A DNA stretch of 48,413 nucleotides from Solirubrobacteraceae bacterium (GCA_017744415.1 JAGIBJ010000060.1:1-48413); one strand, 5' to 3'; numbered from the stretch's first letter, positions 24,124 through 34,270 are shown. A program made the numbers and translations. Notes: generated by a model not told the origin, from the sequence alone.

Positions 24124-25815
24124 GTGACGTCCTCCGAGCCCTCTGCGCCGAGCCAGCCCCGATCTGGTGCCGCCGACCACGCGCGCCGGGTGACGGTGGC
24201 CGAGGTGCTTGAGCTTCCGGCGCTCGCGCGAGGCCTTCCCGAAGTGGTCGCGGGCCACGAGGCGCTCGCGCGCCACGTGCGCTGGGTGCACGTGCTCGAC
24301 GTGCAAGATCCCTCCGATCTGTTGCGCGGCGGCGAGCTCGTACTCTCGACCGGCTTCGGCGCGAGCCGCGACGTGAAGGGGCAGCAGCGCTTTGTGCAGG
24401 CGCTCGCCTCCGAGGGTGCGAGCGGGCTCGTGATCGAGCTCGGCTGGACCTTCGATCGCGCGCTGCCGCAGTCGCTCATCGACGCCGCGAACGCCGTGCA
24501 GCTGCCCGTGATCGCGCTGCACCGACAGCTGCGGTTCGTCGAGGTGACGGAGGCCATCCATGGCGTGCTCCTCGATCGCCAGCTCTCGTTGCTGCGCCGC
24601 GCTGACGAGCTTCAGGACCGCTTCATCGAGATCGTGCTCGCCGGCGAGGGTGCGAGCAGCGTGCTCACCGACCTCTCGCGCCTCATCGGGAACCCGGTCG
24701 TCCTGGAGGATCACGCCCACCGGCTCGTCGATCTCGCCCTGCACGACGCGGGCCGCGAGGCCGTGCTCACGGCCTGGGAGCAACACCACCGCGCCGAGGG
24801 CCGCCAAGACCGCACCGAGGCCGACTCGGCCGTCGCCGAGGTGCCCGTGCGCGGTCGCGCGTGGGGCCGCCTCGTCGCGCTCGCCGTTGACGGCCCGATC
24901 AAGGAGGCCGACCGCCTCGCCGTCGAACGCGCGGCGATCGCCGTCGCCCTGGATCTGCTCAGCGAGCAGAGCGGACCGCGGCTGCGCGCCCGTGCCCGTG
25001 GCGGCCTCATCGCGGGCCTCGCTCACGGCCGCCTCGACGAGCGCGACGCCGCTCGCTGGGCCGCCTCGCTCGGATTCCCGCGCCGCCACGGCTCGCTGCT
25101 GCCCGCCGCAGCCGTGTGGCGCACGGAGAAGTGGGCTGAGCAGGCCGAGACCGAGCAGGACGTGTGGGACCAGGTCGTCGACTCTCTCCCCCGTACGACG
25201 CCGTCCGGTCGCGCGGTGATCGCCGGCACGTACGGCGACGGCGTGCTCCTCGCCCTCGATCTCGGTCAGGCCGAGCGGCCGTCGGGCCAGCTCGAGCGGG
25301 CCGCGGGCGAGCTGCGCGGCGTGATCGAGCGCTGCGGTGTGCCCGCCGACGAACTCGTCCTCGCACTTGGCCGCCCGGCGGATTCGTGGAGCGCGCTCGG
25401 CGCGAGCCTCGATCGCGTGGTGCGGGCCGCGGCCGCGGCCCGCACCAGCGCGCCCCGCCCCTGGCACGACGCGCGGCGCGGATCGATCGTCGACCTGCTC
25501 TTCGGGCTGCGTTCGTCGGTCGAGATGGTCACGTTCGTCCGCGAGCAGCTCGGGCCGCTCCTCGACGAGCGCGACGCCCGCGCCTCCGAGCTCCTGCGCA
25601 CCCTCGAGATCTACCTCGAGAAGGGCGGCCGGAAGGCCGAGGCCGCCCGCGCCCTCCATCTCGAGCGCCAGAGCCTCTACGGCCGATTGGAGCGCATCGA
25701 ACGCACCCTCGAGGCGCCGCTCGACGATCCGGACACCATCCTGGGTCTGCACCTCGCGATCCGCGCGCTCCGCCTCATGGAAGCCGACGGCGAGCGCCCG
25801 CGCCCGCTGCCTTAG
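24124..25815 (+). CDS. PucR family transcriptional regulator
   Basis: 563 residues. An N-terminal PucR domain (about 22-145: VTVAEVLELPALARGLPEVV, HVLDVQDPSDLLRGGELVLS) is followed by a GGDEF-like middle region and a C-terminal helix-turn-helix of PucR type (about 490-550: LLRTLEIYLEKGGRKAEAAR, HLERQSLYGRLERIERTLEA). PucR-type regulators activate purine, amino-acid or other catabolic genes in response to a ligand. The GTG start lies eight bases after CAGACT. It is divergent from the lipase, its probable partner, and its stop codon overlaps that of the first LAL gene in the opposite direction. Confidence 0.88.
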   Translation: MTSSEPSAPSQPRSGAADHARRVTVAEVLELPALARGLPEVVAGHEALARHVRWVHVLDVQDPSDLLRGGELVLSTGFGASRDVKGQQRFVQALASEGASGLVIELGWTFDRALPQSLIDAANAVQLPVIALHRQLRFVEVTEAIHGVLLDRQLSLLRRADELQDRFIEIVLAGEGASSVLTDLSRLIGNPVVLEDHAHRLVDLALHDAGREAVLTAWEQHHRAEGRQDRTEADSAVAEVPVRGRAWGRLVALAVDGPIKEADRLAVERAAIAVALDLLSEQSGPRLRARARGGLIAGLAHGRLDERDAARWAASLGFPRRHGSLLPAAAVWRTEKWAEQAETEQDVWDQVVDSLPRTTPSGRAVIAGTYGDGVLLALDLGQAERPSGQLERAAGELRGVIERCGVPADELVLALGRPADSWSALGASLDRVVRAAAAARTSAPRPWHDARRGSIVDLLFGLRSSVEMVTFVREQLGPLLDERDARASELLRTLEIYLEKGGRKAEAARALHLERQSLYGRLERIERTLEAPLDDPDTILGLHLAIRALRLMEADGERPRPLP

Positions 25816-28592
25816 TTGTTGCTGAGCTCGCCCCAGCGGGCGGCAAGCTGGGTGCGGGTGCCGATCCCGAGCTTGCGGTAGACGCGGCTGAGGTGGGTCT
25901 CGATCGTCTTCGGACTGAGGTAGAGCTCGCCGGCGGCCTCCTTGTTGGAAGCTCCCGCGGCGACGAGCGCGGCGACCTGGCGCTCCTGGAGAGTGAGCGC
26001 GTCGCGCTGCTCGTCGCCGGCGCGACGAGCGGCGGCCTGACCGCTGGCGCCGAGCTCGCGGCGGCAGCGCTGCGCCCAGGGCTCTGCGTCGAGGCGCTCG
26101 AACGTGGCCTGTGCGGCCTCGAGGTGGACGCGCGCGTCGGCCCGGCGCCTCGCACGCCGAAGGCGCTGGCCGTAGGCGAGGCGAGCGCGGGCTTCGTCGA
26201 ACGGCACTTGGGCTGCCGGGTAGCGCTCGAGCGCGAGTTCGAACAGCTCGAAGGCACGGGTCTGATCGGCTTCGAGGATGGCTTCGAGCCAGGGCACCGC
26301 CGCGAGCGCCCATCGCCTGCCTCGCTGCTCGGCGTGTTCGCGGAGCTCGTCGAGGGCGTCGCGGGCCGCGGCGTGATTCCCAGCGAGAGCGTGAGCGAGG
26401 ACGAGGTCGACGGGCCACGTCGCGATGGACGGCTCGACCTGCCCGGCACCGCGCTTCCAGGCGCGGACCGCCTCGAGGTGCTCGGCGGCGATCGCCGGTT
26501 CGCCGGCGGTGAGCGCGGTGAGGGCGCGGGCCGCGAGCACGTATTCGCGCATGATCGTGATGCCCCAGTCGTCGCCGATCTGTTGCGCGTGGTCGAGCAC
26601 CTGCGTGTCGGTGACGCCGGTGCGGAGGCCGGCGATGAGCTGGCCGATGGTCTCCATCTGCGAGGTGGCCGAGGTCATGCCGGCGAGTTCGCTGAGCACC
26701 ACGGAGCGTTCGGTGATCGCCACCGACCGCGACCACTCGCCGAGTCGCAGGGCGATCTCGGCCTCGGCGATCAGCCCGACGACTTCGTTGAACGCGTCGC
26801 CCTGGGCCCGCGCCAGCCCGACGAACTCGCGGGTCGTCTGGTCGGCCAGTTCGAGCTGCTCGATCCAGAGCAGGCCTTCGAGCAGCGCCGCGGTGCCGGC
26901 ATGATTCATGAGCGAGACGCCGGCGGCGATCCGTCCTTGCAGCTCCGCGGCGGCCTCGACGAGCTCCTCCTCGCGCACGGCGGCGTCGCCATGAAATACG
27001 GCGGTGACCACGAGCTCGGACACGATCGCGAGCCGAGAGTCATCCGTCATGGCGTCGAGCGGGAGCTCGCGCATGAGTTCGAGGGATCGATGCACCAGGT
27101 CGGGAGCGCCTTGGAGGAGCGCGTCGTTGGCCATCACGCGGGTGAGTTCGGCCGCGAGGTCGTCGTCGAGTTCACGGACGCGCTCGAAGAGCACGTACAT
27201 CTGCTCGAACAGAGCGCGGGCGTCGTCGGTACCTTGGCGTAGCAGGAGGAGCTCGAGCTCGGCGCGCACGCGCGTCGTCTCGCTCACTGCCAGCCCGCCA
27301 GCGCGGGCGACGAGCTCGTGCACGCGGTCAAAACCCGCGCCTGAATAGCGCGCCGCTCGGGCGGCCTCGATGAATCGGGCAGCGGCGGCATCGGGATCGG
27401 GCGTGAGCTCAGCGGCGCGCTCGAAGGCGCGGGCAGCCGCCGAGGAGCCAGAGAGCGCGAGGTAGCCCTCGGCAGCCTCGGCGAGGGCGTCGGCCACCGC
27501 CGCGTCGGGGCCGTCGGCCGCCTCGGCTGCATGCCACGCCGCCAGCGGCGCCGACGGTGTGGCCCTCGCGAGCGCGGCGTGCGCGGCCCGGCGTTCGGGC
27601 CCGGCGGCCCGGCCGTGAACGATCGAGCGAAGGAGCGGGTGCGAGAAGCGCCAGCGGCCGCCGTCGCCGACGAGCACGCGTCGGTCGACGCCCTCCGTGA
27701 GCGCCGAGCCTGGGAGACCAAGCTCGGCGATGGCCCGGCGGATCGTGATGTCGTCGTCGGCGATGCTCTCGGCGACGAGCTCCGCAGCAGCGCGGGCATC
27801 CGCCGAGAGGCCTTCCAGGCGTTCGGAGAAGCCGCGCTCGATCAGGGCGCCCACTGGCAGCGGGGTGTCGAGGCCTGCCCCGCGTAGCCAGAGCTGGTCG
27901 CCGGCGTGAGCGGCGCTCTCCGCGACCGCGAGCGGATTGCCGCCGGATGCGCGCGTGAGTTCGTCGAGGGCGGCGTCGGGGAGCGTGCGGCCGCCGAGCT
28001 GCCGGGCGGCGAGCTCGCCGACGGCGGCGCGGTCCAGGGGCCGCAGGTCGATCGGCTCGGGCAGACCGGGCAGAAGGGCACCGGGACGCGTCGCCGCAAG
28101 GATCGCCACTCGCTCGTAGGGGATCCGGCGGCCCGCGAATGCGAGCGCCTGCGCGCTGATCGCGTCGATCCACTGGAGGTCGTCTGCGATCACCAGCACC
28201 GGTCGCTCGCGGCTGGCCTCGAGGAGGAGGCTCAACGCTGCAGCGTGCACGTGGATGCTCTGCACGACGCCGCTGTCGCGACGGCCAAGTGCCCCCTCGA
28301 GCTCTCGTCGCTGAGGTACTGGGAGCGCGTCGTGCAGCGCGTCGAACGGCAGCACCAGCTCGTGCAGCGCCGCGAAGGGGATCTCCGTCTCCCATTCGAC
28401 GCCGCAACATGAGACGACCGCGAAGTCGTCAGCCAGCTCGCGCGCCTTGGCGAGGAGCGAGGTCTTGCCGGAGCCCGGCTCGCCACGAAATGTGAGCACG
28501 CCGCCCTCGCCGCGCCGCGCCCGCGCGAGGAGTCCGTTGATCAGGGCGATCTCGTGCTCGCGCCCGACGAGCTCCCCCTCGGCACCGTCCAT
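25812..28592 (-). CDS. LuxR-family large ATP-binding regulator (LAL), copy 1
   Basis: 926 residues. The N-terminal AAA-type domain has Walker A GEPGSGKTSLL (about 37-47) and Walker B VLVIADDLQWID (about 132-143), followed by a winged-helix/TPR-like helical middle of about 600 residues and a C-terminal LuxR helix-turn-helix (about 860-926: LTLQERQVAALVAAGASNKE, LSPKTIETHLSRVYRKLG). LAL/MalT-type proteins are ligand- and ATP-controlled activators that act as oligomers on DNA. This is the last gene of a four-gene tandem array. Its stop TAA overlaps the pucR stop by two bases, leaving no room for a terminator. Confidence 0.9.
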   Translation of the reverse strand: MDGAEGELVGREHEIALINGLLARARRGEGGVLTFRGEPGSGKTSLLAKARELADDFAVVSCCGVEWETEIPFAALHELVLPFDALHDALPVPQRRELEGALGRRDSGVVQSIHVHAAALSLLLEASRERPVLVIADDLQWIDAISAQALAFAGRRIPYERVAILAATRPGALLPGLPEPIDLRPLDRAAVGELAARQLGGRTLPDAALDELTRASGGNPLAVAESAAHAGDQLWLRGAGLDTPLPVGALIERGFSERLEGLSADARAAAELVAESIADDDITIRRAIAELGLPGSALTEGVDRRVLVGDGGRWRFSHPLLRSIVHGRAAGPERRAAHAALARATPSAPLAAWHAAEAADGPDAAVADALAEAAEGYLALSGSSAAARAFERAAELTPDPDAAAARFIEAARAARYSGAGFDRVHELVARAGGLAVSETTRVRAELELLLLRQGTDDARALFEQMYVLFERVRELDDDLAAELTRVMANDALLQGAPDLVHRSLELMRELPLDAMTDDSRLAIVSELVVTAVFHGDAAVREEELVEAAAELQGRIAAGVSLMNHAGTAALLEGLLWIEQLELADQTTREFVGLARAQGDAFNEVVGLIAEAEIALRLGEWSRSVAITERSVVLSELAGMTSATSQMETIGQLIAGLRTGVTDTQVLDHAQQIGDDWGITIMREYVLAARALTALTAGEPAIAAEHLEAVRAWKRGAGQVEPSIATWPVDLVLAHALAGNHAAARDALDELREHAEQRGRRWALAAVPWLEAILEADQTRAFELFELALERYPAAQVPFDEARARLAYGQRLRRARRRADARVHLEAAQATFERLDAEPWAQRCRRELGASGQAAARRAGDEQRDALTLQERQVAALVAAGASNKEAAGELYLSPKTIETHLSRVYRKLGIGTRTQLAARWGELSNN

Positions 28593-28600
28593 CGCACCGG

Positions 28601-28606
28601 AGGGTA
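28601..28606 (-). promoter_or_regulatory. -10 box TACCCT before LAL copy 1
   Basis: TACCCT, then eight bases CCGGTGCG, then ATG. Spacer and surroundings are nearly identical to those of copies 2 and 3. Confidence 0.55.
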
Positions 28607-28656
28607 GAGAAGAGGTGTGCTCCGGCCGCGCTTTGCCGCGGGCACGGCCGTGCTGG

Positions 28657-31422
28657 CTACGACAGCTCGTCCCAACGCGCCGCGAGCTGCGTGCGCGAAC
28701 CGACCCCCAGCTTGCGATAGATGCGACTCAGGTGGGTCTCGATCGTCTTCGGGCTCAGGAACAGCTCGCCTGCGGCTTCCTTGTTCGAAGCCCCACCGGC
28801 GACGAGCGCGGCAACCTGCCGCTCCTGCAGCGTGAGCTCGTCGCGCTGGTGTCCGGCCGCGCGCCGCGCGCCCTTGCCGCTGGCGCCGAGCTCCCGCCTC
28901 GCCCGCTCCGCCCAGGGCTCGGCCTCCAGACGTTCGAAGGTCGCCTGGGCCGCCTCGAGGTGGCGGCGGGCATCGGCTCGGCGGTTGGCCCGCCGCAGGC
29001 GCTGGCCGTAGGCGAGTTCGGCGCGCGCCTGCTCGAACGGCGCGCGCGCTGCGGGGTACCGCTCGAGGGCAAGCTCGAACAGCGCGAACGCCCGCGCGTC
29101 ATCCGCCTCGAGCAGCGCCTCGAGCCACGGTACCGCGGCCAGCGCCCAGCGCCGGCCGCGCACCTCGGCGTGCTCGCGAACGTCGCCGAGGGCGTCGAGG
29201 GCCGCGTCCCGGGCGCCCGCGAGCGTGTGGGCGTAGACGAGGTCGACCGGCCACGTGCCCATCATCGGCTCGACCTGTCCTGCTCGGCGCTTCCACGCAC
29301 GGAGGTCCTCGAAATGCTGAGAAGCGCCTGCGGCGTCGCCAGCGGTGAGCGCGGCCATTCCCCGCGCCACCGTCACGTACTCATGCATCACCAACTGTCC
29401 CCAGGAATCGCTCACCTGCGTTGCACGGTCGAGCACGGCTGGATCGACGGCGCCCGTCCGCAGTCCCCGGATGAGCTGGAGGATGGCGTTCAGGTGTGGC
29501 GGCGCCCAATCGGTGCCGGCGAGGTCGCTGAGCACGGTGCCGCGCTCAGCGCCATCCCAGGCGCTCGACCAGTCGCCGACCCGGAATGCACGCATGACGT
29601 CGACGAGCATCCCGATCAGCTGGCTGAACACGTCTCCCTGGGCCTCGGCCAACGCAAACCATTCGCGCAACGTCTGTTCTGAGAGCTCGAGCTCTTCGAT
29701 CCAGATGAGGCCCTCCGACAAGCCGGCAAGCCCCGCGTGCGTCACCAGGGAGACACCCGCCTCGAGGAGCGCGAGGAGCTCCTCGGCGGCCCTGAGCAAC
29801 TCTTCGGGCTGCGCACGCGCGTCACCGTGGAGCATCCCAGTCGTCGCGAGTTCCGCGTGAACGGAGAGCCGCGTCGCCGGTGAGAGCTCCCCGCCGGAGA
29901 CATCGGCGAGGAGATCGAGCGATCGCTTCGCAAGGTCGGGGTCGCAGAGGAGTTCAGCCAAGTTGGCCGCCATCTGAGCGATCTGTCCTGCCAAGTCGTC
30001 GTCGGCACCGATCGCGCGATCGAAGAGCGCAAGCATCCGGGCGTGGAGGCCCGCCCCGTCTTCCATCGCCTCATGGAGCAGGAGCGTCTCAAGCTCCGCG
30101 CGGATACGTGTGGATTCGACGGTCGCCATCGATCGCGCGCGGGCGACGAGTTCGCGCACGCGCTCGGTGGGAACGCCGGCATACCTTGCTGCCCTTGCCG
30201 CCTCGATGAACCGTGCGGCCGCGCGATCGGGGTCGGGCGTCAGCTCAGCGGCACGCTCGAACGCCCGGGCCGCTGCGGAAGTGCCGGAGAGCGCGAGATA
30301 GCGGCTTGCGGCCTCGGCGAGCCGGTCGGCGATCTCCGGGTCGGGACCGGTTGCTGCCTGCGCGCTGTGCCAGGCCGCAAGTCCTTCTCGGGTCGCTACC
30401 GCCAGAGCGCCGTGTGCCGCGCGTCGTTGAGCCGCCTCCGAACGCCTGTGGACGATGGACCGCAGCAGCGGGTGGGAGAAGCGCCAGCGACCGTCGACGC
30501 TCACGAGCACCCGGCGGTCGGTTGCCTCCAGCAACGCCGCCTCGGGGAGCCCCAGCTCGTCGATGGCCCGCCGGATCGTGGGGTCGTCGTCGGCGATGCT
30601 CTCGGCGACGACCACCGCGGCCGCGAACGCATCCGCCGAGAGTCCGTGGAGTCGGTCGGAGAAGCCGCGCTCGATCAGCGCGCCGACCGGCAGGGGCGCG
30701 TCCAGGCCGCCGCCGCGCAGCCAGAGGCGATCGCCGGCGTGCGTCGCGCTCTCGGTGACCGCGAGCGGGTTGCCTGCCGATGCAATGGTGAGCTCGTCGA
30801 GTGCGGCTGCCGGCAACGCCCGGCCGAGCGCGCGCTCGGCCAGCTCGCCGACGGCTGCACGGTCGAGCGGGCGGAGATCGACGGGCTCCGTCAGACCATC
30901 GAGCTGTCCGCCGGGGCGCGTCGCCGCGAGCACCGCCACCGATTCGGCCCCGATCCGGCGACCGACGAACGCGAGCGCCTGCGCGCTGATGGCATCGATC
31001 CACTGGAGGTCATCGGCGATCACCAGCACGGGCCGCTCGCGGGTGGCCTCGAGGAGCAGGCTGAGCACGGCGACGTGGACGTGAAACCCCTGCACCGGCA
31101 CATCGGCGTGGCGGCCGAGAGCCGCTTCGAGCGCGAGCCGCTGCGGCTCTGGCAGGGCGACATGCAGCCGGTCGAGCGGCATGGTGAGCTCGTGGAGGCC
31201 GCTGAACGGGATCTCGGCCTCCCACTCCACTCCGCAGCAGGCGACGATCGTGAAGTCGCTCGCGCGTCGACGGGCCTCGGCGAGCAGCGACGTCTTGCCA
31301 GCACCGGGCTCTCCGCGCAGTGTGAGCACCCCGCCCTCGCCGGCCCGTGCACGCCCAAGGAGGTCGTCGATCAGGGCGAGCTCACGCGCTCGCCCGACGA
31401 GCTCCCCCTCGGCACCGTCCAT
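28657..31422 (-). CDS. LuxR-family large ATP-binding regulator (LAL), copy 2
   Basis: 921 residues from the ATG at 31422; the open frame runs back to 32121 through the neighbour, which is not credible. Walker A is GEPGAGKTSLL and Walker B is VLVIADDLQWID. The C-terminal LuxR domain has [20 protein letters not shown] and [18 protein letters not shown], ending WDELS. It matches copies 1 and 3 along its whole length and is 64 bp upstream of copy 1. Either one transcript or an independent leaderless start (TACGCT) could make it. Confidence 0.9.
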   Translation of the reverse strand: MDGAEGELVGRARELALIDDLLGRARAGEGGVLTLRGEPGAGKTSLLAEARRRASDFTIVACCGVEWEAEIPFSGLHELTMPLDRLHVALPEPQRLALEAALGRHADVPVQGFHVHVAVLSLLLEATRERPVLVIADDLQWIDAISAQALAFVGRRIGAESVAVLAATRPGGQLDGLTEPVDLRPLDRAAVGELAERALGRALPAAALDELTIASAGNPLAVTESATHAGDRLWLRGGGLDAPLPVGALIERGFSDRLHGLSADAFAAAVVVAESIADDDPTIRRAIDELGLPEAALLEATDRRVLVSVDGRWRFSHPLLRSIVHRRSEAAQRRAAHGALAVATREGLAAWHSAQAATGPDPEIADRLAEAASRYLALSGTSAAARAFERAAELTPDPDRAAARFIEAARAARYAGVPTERVRELVARARSMATVESTRIRAELETLLLHEAMEDGAGLHARMLALFDRAIGADDDLAGQIAQMAANLAELLCDPDLAKRSLDLLADVSGGELSPATRLSVHAELATTGMLHGDARAQPEELLRAAEELLALLEAGVSLVTHAGLAGLSEGLIWIEELELSEQTLREWFALAEAQGDVFSQLIGMLVDVMRAFRVGDWSSAWDGAERGTVLSDLAGTDWAPPHLNAILQLIRGLRTGAVDPAVLDRATQVSDSWGQLVMHEYVTVARGMAALTAGDAAGASQHFEDLRAWKRRAGQVEPMMGTWPVDLVYAHTLAGARDAALDALGDVREHAEVRGRRWALAAVPWLEALLEADDARAFALFELALERYPAARAPFEQARAELAYGQRLRRANRRADARRHLEAAQATFERLEAEPWAERARRELGASGKGARRAAGHQRDELTLQERQVAALVAGGASNKEAAGELFLSPKTIETHLSRIYRKLGVGSRTQLAARWDELS

Positions 31423-31430
31423 CGCATCGG

Positions 31431-31436
31431 AGCGTA
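31431..31436 (-). promoter_or_regulatory. -10 box TACGCT before LAL copy 2
   Basis: TACGCT, spacer CCGATGCG, then ATG. The spacer differs by one base from copies 1 and 3. Confidence 0.55.
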
Positions 31437-31475
31437 GACGAGAGGCGTTCCCGAGGGCCAGCCGCTGAGAGCGAA

Positions 31476-34256
31476 TCAGCTCTGCGACAGCTCGTCCCAG
31501 CGCGCCGCCAGCTGGGTGCGCGACGACACGCCCAGCTTCCGGTACACCCGGCTGAGGTGCGTCTCGATCGTCTTCGGGCTCAGGAACAGCTCGCCGGCCG
31601 CCTCCTTGTTGCTGGCACCCGCGGCGACGAGCGCCGCGACCTGCCGCTCCTGCAGCGTGAGTTCGTCGCGCTGATGCGCAGCTGCGCGCCGCACGCCTTG
31701 GCCGCTGGCCCCGAGTTCGCGCCGCGCGCGCTCGGCCCAGGGCTCCGCGCCGAGGGCCTCGAACGTTGCGAGCGCCGACTCCAGGTGGGCGCGCGCATCG
31801 GCCCGACGATTCGCACGCCGCAGCCGCTGACCGTAGGCGAGGCGCGCTCGCGCCTCCTCGAACGGGGCGCGCGCGGCCGGGTAACGCTCGAGCGCGAGCT
31901 CGAACGACGCGAAGGCCCGCCCGTCGTCGGAGTCGAGCATGGCCTCGAGCCACGGCACGGCCGCGAGTGCCCATCGCCGACCCCGCGCCTCGGCGTGGTC
32001 GCGCACATCGGCGAGCGCATTGCGTGCCGCATCGGCGTCGCCGGCGAGCACGTGTGCCAGCACGAGATCCACCGGCCACGTGCCGATCGACGGCTCGACC
32101 TGGCCCGCGGCCCGCTTCCATGCGCGCACGACTTCGAAGTGGCGGGCGGCCGCGGCAGCATCACCGGCACTGAGAGCGGCCAGGCCACGAGCAACGGAGG
32201 CGTACTCGCTGAGGATGGCGACGCCGGCATCGCGCCCGGTCTGCTCGGCGCGGGCGAGCACCGTCGCATCTCCCACGCCCGTCCGCAGGCCAACGATCGA
32301 TTCGCGGATGGCCGCGCACACGGCGCTGGTGGATTCGGACCCAAGGACGTCGCCGAGCACTATCCCCCGTTCGGCCGCGACGAGCGATCGAGACCAGGCA
32401 CCGAGCCGAAACGCGATCTCACATTCGCCCAAGCGGCCGACCATCTCGGCGAACGCGTCGCCTTGCGCCCGCGCCAACCGCACGCATTCGTCGGCCGCAT
32501 GCTCGGCTCGCTCCAGCTCCTCGATCCACATCAGGCCCTCCACCAGGGCCGCGATGCCCGCGCTCACGCCCGGGCTCATGCCATCGACATCGACCAGCTC
32601 GCGTTGCTCAGCGGCGGCCTCGAGCACGTCGGCGTCGTGCACCCCAGGCTCCCCCTGAAGCACGGCGGTCGCGGCGAGCTCGGCGACGATGCCAAACCTG
32701 ATCTCGGGCGAGACGGAACGGTGACGCACCGTGCGAAGTCGATCGAGCGAACGGCGCACCAGCTCGAGATCGCCGAGGAGCACGGCGTCGTTCGACATCG
32801 CGCGAGCGAGTTCACCGGCCATCCCGTCGTCGAGCCCGAGCACGCGGGTGAACAGCCGGTCCATCTTCTCGTGGTGCTGGCGCGAGTCGTCGACGTCCTC
32901 GCGGAGCAGCAACAGCTCGAACTCGGCCCGAGCCAGGGCCGCTTCGCTCGTCGCGAGCGCGGCAGCACGGGCGACGAGGCCTCGGACACGCTCGGCCGGC
33001 GTCCCCGCGAACCGGGCCGCCCGCGCGGCATCCACGAAGCGGAGGGCGGCGAGTTCTTGATCGGGCGTGAGCTCGGCCGAACGCTCGAACGCTTGCGCAG
33101 CGGCCGACACGCCGCTCATCGCCATGTACTGGGCGGCGGCGTCGGCGAGCGTGTCGGCGACCTCTCGATTGGGCTCGGCGGATGCCTCCGCCGCGTGCCA
33201 CGCCGCGAGTCCCGTGGTGGTCGCGGCCGCGGCCAGCGCGGCGTGCGCGGCGCGCCGTTCCGCCCCGGACGCCCGCGAGTGCAGGATCGAGCGCAGCAGC
33301 GGATGGGAGAACCGCCACCTTCCGTCTTCGTGCACGAGGACGCGTTGATCGACGGCCTCGGTGAGCGCCGCCGGCGAGAGCCCGCGTTCGGCGATAGCGC
33401 GGCGCACCGTGGCCTCGTCGTCGGCGATGCTCTCGGCCACGACGCCGGCCGCCGTCAGCGCCTCAGCCGACAGGCCGTCGAGCCGGCTCGAGAATCCACG
33501 TTCGATCAGCGTTCCGACCGGGAGCGGTGTATCGAGCCCCGCGCCCCGGAGCCACAGGCGGTCGCCCGCATGCGCCGCACTCTCGGCGACCGCGAGCGGG
33601 TTCCCGCCCGATGCCCGGGTCAGCTCATCGAGCGCAGTTTCCGGAAGGGCACGGCCGCCGAGGTGGCGGGCAGCGAGCTCGCCGACAGCGGCGCGATCAA
33701 GCGGGGCGAGATCGACCGGTTCGGGCAGCCCCGGCAGGCGAGCCCCTGGGCGCGTCGCGACCAGGACGGCGACCGCCTCCCCGGCGATTCGCCGTCCGAC
33801 AAACCCGAGCGCCTGCGTGCTGACGGTGTCGATCCACTGCAGGTCGTCGGCGATCACCAGCGTCGGCCGCTCGCGCGTCGCTTCGAGGATGAGGCTGAGG
33901 GTGGCGACATGCAGATGGAAGCCCTGCACCGGCACGCTGTCGTCGCGCCCCATCGCAGCATCGAGCTCCCGGCGCTGCGGCGCAGGAAGTGCGTCATGGA
34001 GGCTGTCCAATGGCCGCAGGAGCTCATGGAGTCCGCTGAACGGGATCTCCGCCTCCCACTCCACACCGCAGCAGGAGACGATGGTGAAGTCGTCTGCGAG
34101 CTGCTTGGCCCGGCCCAGCAGCGACGTCTTGCCGGCCCCCGGCTCGCCGCGCAGCGTGAGCACCCCGCCCTCGCCGCGGCGCGCGCGCACGAGCAGATCG
34201 TTGACCAGCGCGACCTCAGCTTCGCGCCCGACGAGCTCCCCCGTGGCGACGTCCAT
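31476..34256 (-). CDS. LuxR-family large ATP-binding regulator (LAL), copy 3
   Basis: 926 residues, the same length as copy 1. Walker A GEPGAGKTSLLGRAKQLADD, Walker B TLVIADDLQWID, and the C-terminal LTLQERQVAALVAAGASNKE / LSPKTIETHLSRVYRKLG with end WDELSQS. The helical middle has diverged more than the ends, as expected if each copy senses a different signal. It lies 54 bp upstream of copy 2 and 488 bp downstream of copy 4. Confidence 0.9.
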   Translation of the reverse strand: MDVATGELVGREAEVALVNDLLVRARRGEGGVLTLRGEPGAGKTSLLGRAKQLADDFTIVSCCGVEWEAEIPFSGLHELLRPLDSLHDALPAPQRRELDAAMGRDDSVPVQGFHLHVATLSLILEATRERPTLVIADDLQWIDTVSTQALGFVGRRIAGEAVAVLVATRPGARLPGLPEPVDLAPLDRAAVGELAARHLGGRALPETALDELTRASGGNPLAVAESAAHAGDRLWLRGAGLDTPLPVGTLIERGFSSRLDGLSAEALTAAGVVAESIADDEATVRRAIAERGLSPAALTEAVDQRVLVHEDGRWRFSHPLLRSILHSRASGAERRAAHAALAAAATTTGLAAWHAAEASAEPNREVADTLADAAAQYMAMSGVSAAAQAFERSAELTPDQELAALRFVDAARAARFAGTPAERVRGLVARAAALATSEAALARAEFELLLLREDVDDSRQHHEKMDRLFTRVLGLDDGMAGELARAMSNDAVLLGDLELVRRSLDRLRTVRHRSVSPEIRFGIVAELAATAVLQGEPGVHDADVLEAAAEQRELVDVDGMSPGVSAGIAALVEGLMWIEELERAEHAADECVRLARAQGDAFAEMVGRLGECEIAFRLGAWSRSLVAAERGIVLGDVLGSESTSAVCAAIRESIVGLRTGVGDATVLARAEQTGRDAGVAILSEYASVARGLAALSAGDAAAAARHFEVVRAWKRAAGQVEPSIGTWPVDLVLAHVLAGDADAARNALADVRDHAEARGRRWALAAVPWLEAMLDSDDGRAFASFELALERYPAARAPFEEARARLAYGQRLRRANRRADARAHLESALATFEALGAEPWAERARRELGASGQGVRRAAAHQRDELTLQERQVAALVAAGASNKEAAGELFLSPKTIETHLSRVYRKLGVSSRTQLAARWDELSQS

Positions 34257-34264
34257 CGCACCGG

Positions 34265-34270
34265 AGCGTA
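34265..34270 (-). promoter_or_regulatory. -10 box TACGCT before LAL copy 3
   Basis: TACGCT, spacer CCGGTGCG, then ATG at 34256. Confidence 0.55.

Noticed and set aside
23971..26736. N-terminal extension of the lipase frame (open to 26736)
   Set aside because: It runs antisense through the whole pucR gene and into LAL copy 1; the lipase domain begins after 23970.
31423..32121. N-terminal extension of LAL copy 2 (open to 32121)
   Set aside because: It would overlap the 3' part of LAL copy 3 by more than 600 bases in another frame; the ATG at 31422 has the same promoter module as copies 1 and 3.
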